A stretch of DNA of 64,000 nucleotides from Salvelinus alpinus (lineage: Eukaryota > Chordata > Actinopteri > Salmoniformes > Salmonidae), in NCBI RefSeq assembly GCF_045679555.1, contig NC_092091.1:73570027-73634026 (forward strand), written 5' to 3'. Both the position numbers and the translations under genes were made by a program. Shown in pieces: positions 20,616-31,639 of the stretch. Each line of letters begins with the position of its first letter. The first letter of the stretch is position 1. The notes beneath the pieces were generated by a model that did not search any database, was not told the origin of the DNA, and saw nothing but the letters and a program-made list of their open reading frames with translations.

Positions 20616-22485
20616 TTAACCTGTCTCACTCCCCCGTTCCGCTAGCGGAACTCCTCCCACATTCCACTGAAAAGGCAGAGCGCGAAATTCAAAAAAAATG
20701 TTTTTTAGAAATATTTAACTTTCACACATTAACAAGTCCAATACAGCTAATGAAAGATACAGATCTTGTGAATCCAGCCAACATGTCCGATTTTTTAAAT
20801 GTTTTACAGGGAAAACACAATATATATTTATGTTAGCTCACCAACAAATAGAAAAAAGCACAGACATTTTTCACAGCACAGGTAGCAAAATCAAAATCAA
20901 CCAAACTAACCTAGAACAAACCAAAGAAACCAAGAAACAACTTAATCAGATGACAGTCTTATAACATGTTATACAATAAATCTATGTTTTGTTTGAAAAA
21001 TGTGCATATTTCAGGTATAAATAATAGTTTACATTGCGGCTACAATCAGAAATTCCACCGAAAGCAGCCAGAATAATTACAGACACCAACGTGACATACC
21101 GAAATACTCATCATAAAACATTTCTGAAAAATACATGGTGTATAGCAAATTAAAGACAAATTTCTTGTGAATACAGCCAATATTTCAGATTTTCTAAATG
21201 TTTTACAGCGAAAACACAATATAGCATTATATTAGCTTACTACAATAGCCTACAACACTACCGCATTCATTCATCAAGGCACGTTAGCGATAGCAATAGG
21301 CACGTTAGCGTTAGCGAATAAACCAGCAAAAGATATTAAATTTCACTAACCTTCATAAACCTTGCTCAGATGACAGTCCTGTAACATCAGGTTATACATA
21401 CACTTATGTTTTGTTCGAAAATGTGCATATTTAGAGCTGAAATCCGTGGTTATACAACGTAGCATAACGTAGCATAACGTGCTAACGTAGCAGCTTTTTC
21501 CCAGAATGTGCAGATATTTCTATTAGACTCTCACCTATTCTGACCAAATAGCTATTCATAAACATTACAAAAAAATAAATGTTGTATAGGAAACGACAGA
21601 TCCATTAGTTCTTAATGCAATCGCAGTGTTAGAATTCTAAAAATATCTTCATTACGACATAAGACTTAGTTATGGTAAGGGAATAACCAAAACCTGAGCG
21701 CAAAGCTACTAGAACACAGTTCGACAGATATATGAAATAGCATCACAAAATGGTTCCTACTTTTGCTGATCTTCTATCAGAATGTTGTATAATGGGTCCT
21801 TTGTCCAGAAACGTCTTTGTTTGGATTCAGAATGTCCTCTTTCTCTCTTGAATTAGCAAGCACACTGGCCTTGCGGCGCTAAGCTCTCCAACTTCAACCA
21901 AGTCGAACAACGCAACACAACTAACGTCCCGAATAAAGTTAAATAATCTAATGAAACTATATTGAAAAAACATACTTTAGGATGATATTGTAAGATGTAT
22001 CAAATAAATTCAAAGCCGGAGCTCATATTCGACCAAAACGACCGGTTTCCAGTAGGCAATAACAGGTCCCCAGGCGCGCCTTGCAGAAAACAGAAAATGT
22101 GGGACACGTTGTTCCAAGATGGTTAATTCAACGTCAGACAGAGATAATCAACTCATTTTTCCTCTCACTTCCTCTTGACATCCGGGTGAAGGCGTATGAC
22201 GTGCACGTATAGTCATACGTATAATGCCCATTTATAGGCAGACACTTGAACACAGCATCGATTTCAGACTTTCCACTTCCTGGTCAGAAAGTGTGCTGCC
22301 AAATGAGCTGTGTTTTACCCACAGACAAAATTCAAACGTTTTTAGAAACTAGATAGTGTTCTCTATCCAATAGTAGTAATAATATGCATATTGTACGAGC
22401 AAGAATTGAGTACGAGGCCGTTTAAATTGGATACGATTTTTTCCCAAAGTGAAAACAGCACCCCCTGGTCCTCATCAGGTTTTAA
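20616..22485 (-). mobile_element. TTAA-bounded non-autonomous element, inverted copy
   Basis: TTAA at 20616-20619 and 22482-22485. The body is the reverse complement of a relative of 6459-8291, for example AACAGCACCCCCTGGTC against the start of that copy. Near the left end is the palindrome TTCCGCTAGCGGAA. No ORF of note. Confidence 0.65.
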
Positions 22486-23035
22486 GAACAAGTGTATCTT
22501 TAATTCTATGTAAAACATGTATCTTTCATCAAAGTTTATGATGAGTATTTATGTTATTTGACGTGGCTCTCTGCAATTTCTCCGGATATTTTGGAGGCAT
22601 TTCTGAACATGGCGCCAATGTAAACTGAGGTTTTTGTATATAAATATTAACTTTATCGAACAACACATATATGTATTGTGTAACATGAAGTCCTATGAGT
22701 GTCATCTGATGAAGATCATCAAAGGTTAGTGAATCATTTTATCTCTATTTCTGCTTTTTGTGACTCCTATCTTTGGCTGGGAAAATTACTGTGTTTGTCT
22801 GTGATTTTGCGGTGACCTAACATAATCGTTTGTGGTGCTGTCGCTGAAAAGCCTATTTGAAATCGGACACTTTGGTGGGATTAACAACAAGATTACCTTT
22901 AAAATGGTATGAGATACATGTATGTTTGAGGAATTTTAATTATGAGATTTATGTTGTTTGAATTTGGCGCCCTGCACTTTCACTGGCTGTTGTCATATCG
23001 ATCCCGTTACCAGGATTTCAGCCATAAGAAGTTAA
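22482..23035 (+). mobile_element. TTAA-type element, 3' portion
   Basis: Bounded by TTAA at 22482 and 23032-23035, ending CAGCCATAAGAAGTTAA. The right TTAA coincides with the TTAA present inside the Tc1 sequence that follows, so the insertion site was in that Tc1 copy. Confidence 0.6.
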
Positions 23036-23267
23036 GTACTGCAGCGCATCACCTCCTCATGGACTGCACCAGATTTGCCAGTTTTTGCTGTGAAATGTTA
23101 CCCCACCCTTCCACCAAGGCACCTGCAAGTTCCCTGACATTTTTGGGGGGAATGGCCCTAGCCCTCACCCTCCGATCCAACAGGTCCCAGGGTTAGAGAT
23201 CTGGGCTCTTTGGCAGAACACAGACATTCCTGTCTTGAGGGAAATTATGCACAAAACGAGCCGTATG

Positions 23268-23582
23268 TGTCACGCCCTGACAATAGAGAGCTTTTTTATT
23301 TCTCTATTTGGTTAGGTCAGGTTGTGATTTGAGGTTGGCATTCTAGTTTCTATATTTCTTTGTTGGCCGGATATGGTCCCCAATCAGAGGCAGCTGACTA
23401 TCGTTGTCTCTGATTGGGGATCATACTTAGGCAGCCCTTTTTCCCACCTTCAGTTGTGGGATCTTGTTCTCTGTTTAGGTTCTTAGCCTTACAGAACTGT
23501 TTTGGTGTCATCAATAAAAAGACGATGTACGCCTACCACGCTGCGCCTTGGTCCACTCCTTCTACAAACGAGAGCCGTAACA
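23268..23582 (+). repeat. 5' LTR
   Basis: Contains TCATCAATAAAAAG, a likely polyadenylation signal. It differs from the 3' LTR by small indels, including about 29 bp (TTCGTTATTTTGTCTTTG region) missing here. Confidence 0.88.
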
Positions 23583-24399
23583 GAAGATCCCACCAACAAC
23601 GGACCAAGCAGCGTGCCCCGGAGTGGAGGACATCATGAACATGGGAGGAGGTAATGGCAGGGCATGAGAGCCTGCCGTGGAAACAGGCGGAAGGAGCGAG
23701 TGAGGAACGGCGGCGATACCAGGAGTCACGGCAAGGACGGAAGCAAGAGAGGCAGCCTCCCCCAAAAATTGTGGGTTGGGGGGGGCACACGGGTTGGCGA
23801 GCGCAGCGAGCGGAACGAACGGAACTAAGGGGTGAATGAGAACCAACTCCCTGTAAACACAATGAGGAGTTGGTCACGGTTCAAGTGCCACGTTTTCCGG
23901 TTCTGTGCACCGTGCCTTCAGTGCGCATCCACAGCCCGGTGCGCTCTGTGCAAGCTCCCCGCAGTTGCCGTGCTAGAGTGGGCATTCAGCCAGGACGGAT
24001 TGTGCCGGCTCAGCGCTCCTGGTCTCCGGTGCGTCTCTTCAACCCAGGATATCCTGCGCAAGCCTTACGCACGGTATCCCCAGTTCACCAGCACAACCCA
24101 GTGCGGCATGTGCCAGCTCGCCGCACTTGCCGTGCTACAGGGGTATTCAGCCAGGACGCGTTGTGCCTGCTCTACGCTCCAGACCTCCAGTGCGCCTCCA
24201 CGGCCTAGTATATCGTACACCGGCTATACGCACTATTCCTCCAGCGCGCCTTCTTAGCCCAGTGCGTCCTGTGCCAGCTCTCCACACTCACCGAGCTAAA
24301 GTGGGTATTTAGCCAGGACGCGTTGTGGCAGCTCCACGTACAAGGCTGCCAGTACGTCTCCTCAGTCCGGTGAGACCTGTTCCGGCTCCACGTACGAAG

Positions 24400-25010
24400 C
24401 CTCCAGTGATGATCCATGGCCCGAAGCCTCCATTGATGATCCATGGCACGAAGCCTCCAGTGATGATCCATGGCCCGGAGCCTGTAGTAATGATCCATGG
24501 AATGAAGCCTCCAGTGATAATCCATGCCCGGAGCCTCCAGCGACGGTCCCCTGCCCGGAGCCAGCAGCGACGGTCCTCTGTCCGGAGTCTCCAGCGACGG
24601 TCAGCAGTCCGGAGCCTCCAGCAATGATCTGCAGTCCAGTGTTTCCAGCGAGGAGCTGCAGTCCAGAGCCTCCAGCGGGGGTTCCCAATCCAGAGCCTCC
24701 ATCGACGATCTGCAGTCCGGAGCCTCCAGCGACGATCTGCAATCCAGAGTTTCCAGCGACAAGCTGCAGTCCAGAGGCTCCAGTGGGGATTCCCAGTCCA
24801 GAGCCTCCGGCGACGATCTGCAGTCCGGAGCCTCGAGCGGCGGTTCCCAGTCCAGAGCCTCCGGCGACGATCTGCAGTCCGGAGCCTCGAGCGGTGGTTC
24901 CCAGTCCAGAGCCTCCGGCGATGATCCACGGTCCGGTTCCTCTGGCAACGATCCATGGTCCGGAGTTTCCGGCGACGATCCCACGGTCCGGTCCCACAGA
25001 AGCGGTGGGA
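24400..25010 (+). repeat. 27-bp coding-like tandem repeat inside the LTR element
   Basis: Units such as CCGGAGCCTCCAGCGACGAT alternate with variants containing GGTTCCCAGTCCAGAGCC. The period is divisible by three and no stop occurs in several frames on either strand, giving repeated peptides such as ASSGGSQSR or PEPPATICS. No known domain is recognised. Whether any frame is translated cannot be judged. Confidence 0.75.
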
Positions 25011-25137
25011 TCAGCTTACGGAGCGGGGGCTACATCCCGAACCGAAGCCACCACCGAGGATAGATGCCCACCCAGACCCTCCCCTATTGAGTCAAGTTTT
25101 GCGGCCGGAGTCCGCACCTTCTTGGGGAGGGGGGTAC

Positions 25138-25472
25138 TGTCACGCCATGACTATAGAGAGCCTTTTTATTTCTCTATTTGGTTAGGTTGGGGTGGGCATT
25201 CTAGTTTCTATATTTCTTTGTTGGCCGGGTATGTTTCCCAATCAGAGGCAGCTGACTATCGTTGTCTCTGATTGGGGATCATACTTAGGCAGCCCTTTTT
25301 CCCACCTTCAGTTGTGGGATCTTGTTTTCTGTATAGTTTCTTAGCATTACAGAACTGTGCGCTTTCGTTATTTTGTCTTTGTTGTTTTGTTTTGGTGTCA
25401 TCAATAAAAAGATGATGTACGGCTACCACGCTGCGCCTTGGTCCACTCCTTCTACAAACGAGAGCTTTAACA
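25138..25472 (+). repeat. 3' LTR
   Basis: 335 bp beginning TGTCACGCCATGACTATAG, preceded by the polypurine tract and followed by GTATG. It carries the AATAAA signal at about 25404. Confidence 0.88.
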
Positions 25473-26052
25473 GTATGGCTGGTGGCATTGTCATGCTGGA
25501 GGGTCATGTCAGGATGAGCCTGCAGGAAGGGTACCACATGAGGGAGGAGGATGTCTTCCCTGTAACGCACAGCGTTGAGATTGCCTGCAATGACAACATG
25601 CTCAGTCCGATGATGCTGTGACACACCGCCTCAGACCCTCCACCTTCAAATCGATCCCACTCCAGAGTACAGGCCTCAGTGTAGGTTCATTCCTTCGACG
25701 ATAAACGCAAATCCGATCATGAACCCTGGTTAGAAAAAAATGTGACTCGTCAGTGAAGAGCACTTTTTGCCAGTCCTGTCTGGTCCAGCGACGGTGGCGA
25801 CATTAATGCCGATGATGTCTGGAGAGGATCTGCCTTACAACAGGCCTACAAGCCCTCAGTCCAGCCTCTCTCAGCCTATTGCGGACAGTCTGAGCACTGA
25901 TGGAGGGATTGTGCGTTCCTGGTGTAACTCGGGCATTTATTGTTGCCATCCTGTACCTGTCCTGCAGGTGTGATGTTCCGATGTACCGATCCTGTGCAGG
26001 TGTTGTTACACGTGGTCTGCCACTGCGAGGACGATCCGCTGTCTTCCCTATG

Positions 26053-26613
26053 CGTTGAAGAAATATATAAATGATATTTTACACATAATTTAGAAGATTT
26101 TTTTTTCTAATAAATAATTGTATATGAAAACAAACAATTAAATGTTGACCTCCATCCCGATATTGTCATAGAAATCTCAATGAAACCTGCAGTGGAACCA
26201 GTGCTGTCAGTCACAGCACACCCATGGCACATCGGACTCACGCTCCTGTGGGGAGCTTGCAAGCAGATAACGCTCTCAGCAGCGAGCACTGCAGGTGGTG
26301 TCTTGTTTTATAAAAAATTATAATTACATTGATTAACATGGTTTATAAATGTAGAAGTACTGCAGCAATACTAGTAATTGACACAACTGAGAGAGAAAAA
26401 CAACCAGATGATGAAGTACCTGAGGGTGGAGCCATGGGTGGATTGACAGAGGTGGCTGCTGGAGCTGTTCTCTTCCTTTTCTGTGCTGCAGAGAGAAACA
26501 GTCGTGTCAGACAGAGCATGTTTCATGAAAACAATTTTCTACTTTTTACATCAATACCTCTGGAGGAAGCTGCAGAAGTTTCGGAGGAGGTAGACATGCC
26601 TTGAGAGCTAGTG
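26053..26613 (-). other. Possible 3' exons of the pogo-like gene; otherwise nothing
   Basis: On the minus strand, short Ser/Pro/Ala-rich pieces flanked by splice-like sites (for example CTCTGCAG before a piece reading AQKRKRTAPAATSVNPP) may continue the transposase-derived gene at 26706-27869. This is tentative. Confidence 0.3.
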
Positions 26614-26705
26614 CTATGGACTGTAGATATGTAAAGAGAAACATTTAAAACATTGCAGTTTAAAAAAAAACATAAACAGTCTTTTTTTCATAATTGAGCA
26701 TGCGT

Positions 26706-27869
26706 TCATGGAGGTGGCTGTATTAAAATTACAGGGGGCAGGGACACCAGACAAGGCTGCTGTGGTGGTGTGACTAGAGGAGATGGAGGAAGTAATTGGT
26801 CCAGAGGAGGAAGCTTCAGTGGTGACAGACAGGGGGGTGGTGTGCATCGTGGTGGTGGATGAAACCGCTGACAATGGCTTGGAGGAGCTTGTGTTTGTGG
26901 TGGTGGGGTTGAAGGACCGACAGTGGTGTGGCTGAGAGAACAGGCACGTGGTCTACTTCGGCAGCAAGAGGCTCCAGCGGCTCCTACAGGTGTTATACAC
27001 TGGGAGGCACTGGCGGTGGTGACGCAGCTGTCAGGAGGGATTCCTGTGAGGCGTCCAGCAGAGGCGATGGTATCAATGGTCTCATGCATAGCAGCCCTCT
27101 CCTGTGCCCTCTGTGTTCTGAGGGCTGCCCGATGCCCTTTCTCCTCTGCCTCGGCCCTCTCCTTCCCACCCGTCTCCTGCCACTGGCACGTGTGTTCCTC
27201 CCCGGTCAGGCATGCGGCAACAACTGGGAGTCTTCTGTATCGGTATAGCCGATACTTCAGGACAGTTAGGATGTGCCCCAGGTCCTTCGCTATCATCCCC
27301 TCTATTAAGGGGTGCTCTTCTAGGGCTAGGGCTGGGACTGGAGCAGGGGCTGGGGGTCCTCCTGTGGTCGCTGGGGAGGAGGTGCTGGTGGACGAAACAG
27401 TGCTGCTATTCAAGGAGAGGCGGTGGTGGGACACGGTAGGGACCAAGACGGCATTAGACAGGACCTTTCAATGGCTGAAGGGTCAAAAAGGAAGAGGCCA
27501 CATTTCTTAAACCCTTCCACCACATAGCGCATGTCCTTGCAGCGCTGGGACGGGTAGCGGAATACTCTGGCAAATTCTGATTTGTTTACCATGTAGGAGT
27601 GGTCAACATGGCTGAGGTATCCAGCTACCTTGGAGAACTCAGCCTTTAAAGAGCCAGACTATGCCACGTCCAGAGGCTACAGGGCATAGGTGCAGTGTGG
27701 TGGAAGACAAAGAAGTCTTCCCTTAGTGCTGACGCCATCACCTCCGGGTCCACGTGGATCTTGTGCCCATCGAAGAGAAGAAGGAGAGGGCGCTCTTTCA
27801 CTGTATGCTTATTGAAGTACTCAGACCACTTCTTTAACAGGTCCCCGTCAATGTAGCCACTCTTTTACC
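26706..27869 (-). pseudogene. pogo/Tigger-like (DDE_1) transposase pseudogene
   Basis: Reading the minus strand from 27869: GYIDGDLLKKWSEYF, then RPLLLLLDGHKIH with the DGH of the DDE_1 fold, then after a frame change PPHCTYAL, stop, PLDVA, stop, SLKAEFSKVAGYLSH and MVNKSEFARVF, and GFKKCGLF.FDPSAI. This order (LLLDGH, PPH, QPLDV, NKS.F, GF...G.FP.DP) is the C-terminal half of pogo-type transposases, where the CAG and TAT/TAC codons expected have become TAG. A further frame (27446-26706) encodes a Pro/Ser- and Lys/Glu-rich extension typical of the family. The N-terminal DNA-binding part is not visible. Confidence 0.75.
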
Positions 27870-28501
27870 GTCCAAAATACTGCCTCTATGTAGGTGTTGT
27901 AAGATGAAACACAGCATACAGTGATAGGTGTCAAAAAGTGCATGGTTCAAAGTAGAAATGACCCCGTCAGACGACAATTTACCGTATCAAAAACAATTTT
28001 GATACGGTAAAGCTTGACAATGTTCAGCTGTTTTTGTGAAATGTATTATCTTACACTTAAACTCATTTATTTTTGGTTACTAAGCAGTTTTATCAACATT
28101 TAGTGACCAATCTAGCAATATTAGCAATGCCGTTAGCTATATTTCAGAGATAAAAAGTTTACAACATACAGAGTCTCCCTCAAAATGTGTATATATATAT
28201 ATATATACTGTATATAGTACTTTTTTGAAAACTCTCATAACCTAACTGAACTTGAATAAATTGTAATGAAAATCAGTGGTCAGCTAGCTAGAAGGGTGTA
28301 TTTAGTCGCAAAACTTACCGTTATCTTCTTCAAGTCCATTTAAGTTTTCAGCTCGAGGTGTCTGATATTGGGGGGAAATTGGGGGGAAATTAGCTACAGT
28401 ACAGTAGTACTACTACTACTGCTATTATGCCATTACTATTATACTACTACTATCATGATATTTTGGGAATGTGTACTTTTACTTTCTACTTACTTTTCCA
28501 G
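27870..28501. other. Non-coding stretch with hairpin and (TA)n/(TAC)n runs
   Basis: Contains a perfect 15-bp inverted repeat (27978-28011), a (TA)n run at 28187-28206, and a degenerate TAC/TAT microsatellite at 28405-28455. No gene seen. Confidence 0.6.
27978..28011. repeat. Perfect 15-bp inverted repeat, 4-base loop
   Basis: TTTACCGTATCAAAA, loop ACAA, then the exact complement. It may be part of the pogo-like element's non-coding DNA. Confidence 0.85.
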
Positions 28502-28970
28502 CAGTGGTGGAAAAAGTACCCAATTGTCAAAGTAAAGATACCTTAATAGAAAAGGACTGAAAAAAAAGTGAAAGTCACCCAGTAAAATACTACTTGTGTA
28601 ACAGTCTAAAAGTATTTGATTTTAAATATACTTAAGTATCAAAAGTAAAAGTCTAAATGATTTCAAATTCCTTATAAAGCAAACCGAACAGCATAATTGT
28701 CTTGTTTTTTTAATTTACGGATAACCATGGGCATGCTCCAACACCCAGACATCATTTACAAACAAAGCCTGTGTTTAGTGAGTCTGCCAAATCACAGGCA
28801 GTAGGGATGACCAGGGATGTCCTCTTGATAAGTGTGTGAATCAGACCAATTTCTTGTCCTGCTAAGCATTCAAAATGTAACGAGTACTTTTGGGTGTCAG
28901 GGAAAATTTCTGGAGTAAAAAGTATATAATTATCTTCAGGAATATTGTGAAGTAAAAGTACTATTATACT
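28502..28970 (+). mobile_element. MITE-like (hAT-type) element
   Basis: Starts CAGTGGTGGAAAAAGTACCC, a terminal sequence typical of abundant fish non-autonomous hAT-like elements, with internal AGTAAAAGT motifs. The right terminus is missing or decayed. TAC/TAT microsatellite sequence lies on both sides, suggesting insertion into it. Confidence 0.65.
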
Positions 28971-29122
28971 ACTACTGTTATACCACTACTATGATAATAA
29001 TACTATTATACTACCACTATTATACTACTACTACTACTACTATCATACTACTACTATTATGTATGTCTTTGCCGTGGAGATCAAATAATGGCCATTGTTT
29101 TTCTTCCAAATTTATATTATAG

Positions 29123-29586
29123 ATATTCATTCATGAATTTAAGAAGAATGTCTGGATTGGTACTTATAAAAAAGACGGAATCTGGGAGTGGGTTAACAAC
29201 ACACCATTTACACCTACGTGAGTGATTGACAGTTCTGAATTTCTTTTACTATCTGTTTCTCTGTTGTTGCAATGATCATTTTTACAGTTTGATAACTTCA
29301 TCTCCAGCCAGCTCTCTCTCTCTCTCTGTCTCTCTCTCTGTCTCTCTCTCTCTCTCAAATGGTAGCAGTAAAGCCTGGTGACGAGGTTAACGGACTGATT
29401 CTCTATGATGTTTCAACTCTGATTCACTGTGTGGTTTATAGGTATTGGATGGAAGGGGAACCTAATAACCTCAATGACAAGGCTTGTGTTGAGATCTCAC
29501 AGACAGCAACAGACCCATTGAAGAGCTGGAAGGATGGACCGTGTATTCCAAAACACTGGGTCTGTGAGAAACCAATCACACCGTAA
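29123..29586 (+). pseudogene. C-type lectin, last two exons, plus strand (EPN type)
   Basis: Exon 29123-29217 (acceptor TTATAG, donor GTGAGT) reads IFIHEFKKNVWIGTYKKD and then WEWVNNTPFTPT. Exon 29442-29586 (acceptor TTATAG) reads YWMEGEPNNLNDKACVEI and ends SWKDGPC, HWVCEKPITP, stop. Splice phases agree. Together they give the second half of a C-type lectin domain: WIG core, EPN (mannose-type) and the closing WVC. The calcium motif WND is WKD here, so calcium binding may be weak. No first domain exon, stalk or anchor is seen upstream, where a MITE and a pogo-like pseudogene lie; the gene is probably truncated, though distant exons cannot be excluded. It converges with the minus-strand lectins downstream. 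Confidence 0.8.
29308..29357. repeat. CT-rich microsatellite in lectin intron
   Basis: Runs of CTCTCTCTGT between the two lectin exons. Confidence 0.9.
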
Positions 29587-29621
29587 TTATTGGTTATCCC
29601 TGTGATAGGCTTAAGATGCTT

Positions 29622-29630
29622 TTGTCTCTC

Positions 29631-29711
<81 letters not shown>

Positions 29712-29840
29712 GTCTCTGTCTCTGTCTCTGTCTCTGTCTCTGTCTCTGTCTGTCTCTCTCTCTGTCTCTGTCTCTGTCTCTGTCTCTGTCTGTCTCTCTC
29801 TCTGTCTCTGTCTCTGTCTCTGTCTCTGTCTCTGTCTCTT
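29622..29840. repeat. (CT)n/(CTCTGT)n microsatellite
   Basis: A long pyrimidine run 36 bp after the lectin stop codon. Open frames here on both strands are artefacts of composition. Confidence 0.95.
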
Positions 29841-29849
29841 GTTGTTTAC

Positions 29850-30211
29850 TGGTAAGTGATGATGTCTAGTAGTTATCATGTTGATGGTCATACTGAATGG
29901 TTAAGTGATGATGTCTAGTAGTTATCATGTTGATGGTCATACTGAATGGTTAAGTGATGATATTTAGTAGCTATCATGGTGATGGTCATGATGAATGGTT
30001 ATGTGGTGATGACTAGTAGTTATCATGTTGATGGTCATACTGAATGGTTAAGTGATGATGACAAGTAGTTATCATGTTGATGGTCATGATGACTGGTTAA
30101 GTGATGATGTCTAGTAGTTATCATATTGATGGTTATGATGAATGGTTAAGTGATGATATTTAGTAGCTATCACGTTGATGGCCATGATGAATGGTTAAGT
30201 GATGATGGCTA
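29850..30211. repeat. 49-bp variant of the 56-bp minisatellite, about 7 copies
   Basis: Units GTTAAGTGATGATGTCTAGT, AGTTATCATGTTGATGGTCA, TACTGAAT. The Tc1 element at 30212 is inserted here. Confidence 0.9.
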
Positions 30212-31629
30212 TTAAACTCAGAAAAAAATTAACGTCCCCTTTTCCGAACCCTATCTTTCAAAGATTAAAACCAAATAACTTCAGATCTTCATTGTAAACG
30301 GTTTAAACACTGTTTCCCATGCTTGTTCAATGAACCATTAAAAATTAATGAAAATGCACCTGTGGAACGGTCGTTACGACACTTACAGCTTACAGATTGC
30401 AGGCAATTAAGGTCACAGTTATGAAAACTTAGGACACTAAAGAGGCCTTTCTACTGACTGAAAAACACCAAAAGAAATATGCCCATCGTCCCTGCTCATC
30501 TGTGTGAACGTGCCTTAGACATGCTGCAAGGAGGCATGAGGACTGCAGATGTGGCCAGGGCAATAAATTGCAATGTCCGTACTGTGAGATGCTTAAGATA
30601 GCTGATTGTCCTCACCGTAGCAGACCACGTGTAACAACACCTGTACAGGATCGGTACATCTGAACATCACAACTGCTGGACAGGTACAGTATGGCAACAA
30701 TAACTGCCTGAGTTACACCAGAAACGCACAATCCCTCCATCAGTGCTCAGACTGTCCACAATAGGCTTTGAGAGGCTGGACCGAGGGCTTGTAGGCCTGT
30801 TGTAAGGCAGGTCTTCACCAGACATCACCGGCAACAACGTTGCCTATGGGCACAAACCCACCGTCGCTGGACCAGACAGGACTGGCAAAAAGTGCTCTTC
30901 ACTGACGAGTCACTTTTCTTTCTCACCAGGGGTGATGATCGGATTTACGTTTATCGTCGAAGGAATGAGCGTACACCGAGGCCTGTACTCTAGAGCAGGA
31001 TCGATTTGGAGGTGGAGGGTCTGGGGCGGTATGTCACAGCATCATCGGACTGAGCTTGTTGTCATTGCAGACAATCTCAGCGTTGTGCGTTACAGGGAAG
31101 ACATCCTCCTCCCTCATGTTGTACCCTTCCTGCAGGCTCATCCTGACATGACCCTACAGCATGACATAGCCAACAGCCATACTGCTCGTTCTGTGCGTGA
31201 TTTCCTACAAGACAGGAATGTCAGTGTTCTGCCATGGCCAGCGAAGAGCCCGGATCCCAATCCCATTGAGCATGTCTGGGACCTGTTGGATCGGAGGGTG
31301 AGGGCTAGGGCCATTCCCACCAGAAATGTCTGGGAATTTGCAGGTGCCTTAGTGGAAGAGTGGGGTAACATCTCACAGCAAGAACTGGCAAATCTGGTGC
31401 AGTCCACGAGGAGGAGATGCACTGCAGTACTTAATGCAGCTGGTGGCCACACCAGATACTGACTGTTACTTTTGATTCTGACTCCCCCTTTGTTCAGGGA
31501 CACATTATTCCATGTCTGTGGAACTTGTTCAGTTTATGTCTCAGTTGTTGAATCTTATGTTCATACAAATATTTACACATTTTAAGTTCGCTGAAAATAA
31601 TTGCAGTTGACGTTTTTTTTGCTGAGTTT
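30212..31629 (+). mobile_element. Tc1-like transposon with both ends
   Basis: The left terminus TTAAACTCAG and right terminus TTTGCTGAGTT form a short inverted repeat beside TA targets in the 49/56-bp repeat. It is the full form of the element cut at the window start. The transposase is broken by a stop and frameshifts. Confidence 0.9.
30479..31462 (+). pseudogene. Tc1-like transposase, broken
   Basis: ATG at 30479 opens a 40-codon N-terminal helix-turn-helix piece (LCERALDMLQGG, RTADVARAINC) that ends in TAG at 30599-30601. The rest continues in other frames: VLFTDESLFFL with the first catalytic Asp, QHDIANSHTAR with the second, and NPIEHVWDLLDRR with the third acidic residue, ending at the TGA of 31460-31462. 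All three catalytic residues survive, but the N-terminal disruptions should prevent activity. The last stretch (30932-31462) is open over 176 codons. Confidence 0.85.
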
Positions 31630-31639
31630 AGTGATCATG

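Larger units (their letters stand above)
23268..25472 (+). mobile_element. Non-autonomous LTR retrotransposon (Gypsy-like structure)
   Basis: Two LTRs (23268-23582 and 25138-25472) start TGTCACG and end TAACA. The 5-bp target duplication GTATG is at 23263-23267 and 25473-25477. A polypurine tract GGGGAGGGGGG lies just before the 3' LTR. The 1.55-kb interior has no protease, reverse transcriptase or integrase; it carries G+C-rich 27-bp tandem repeats instead. Gypsy-like is inferred from the LTR termini and the 5-bp duplication. Confidence 0.88.
23036..26052 (-). mobile_element. Tc1-like transposon, minus strand, split by other elements
   Basis: Two Tc1 pieces (23036-23267 and 25473-26052) match the complement of 30600-31430. 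They are separated by the LTR element at 23268-25472, and the transposon's 3' end is displaced by the TTAA elements and the gap. The transposase is broken. It keeps a GGATCGTCC-type stretch missing from the 30212 copy, so it is an independent insertion. Confidence 0.85.

Noticed and set aside
26329-26604. 91-codon plus-strand frame
   Set aside because: No family resemblance; the opposite strand has Ser/Pro-rich pieces that better fit the pogo-like gene.
26923-27510. 195-codon plus-strand frame
   Set aside because: It is antisense to the transposase C-terminal extension, which matches a known family pattern.
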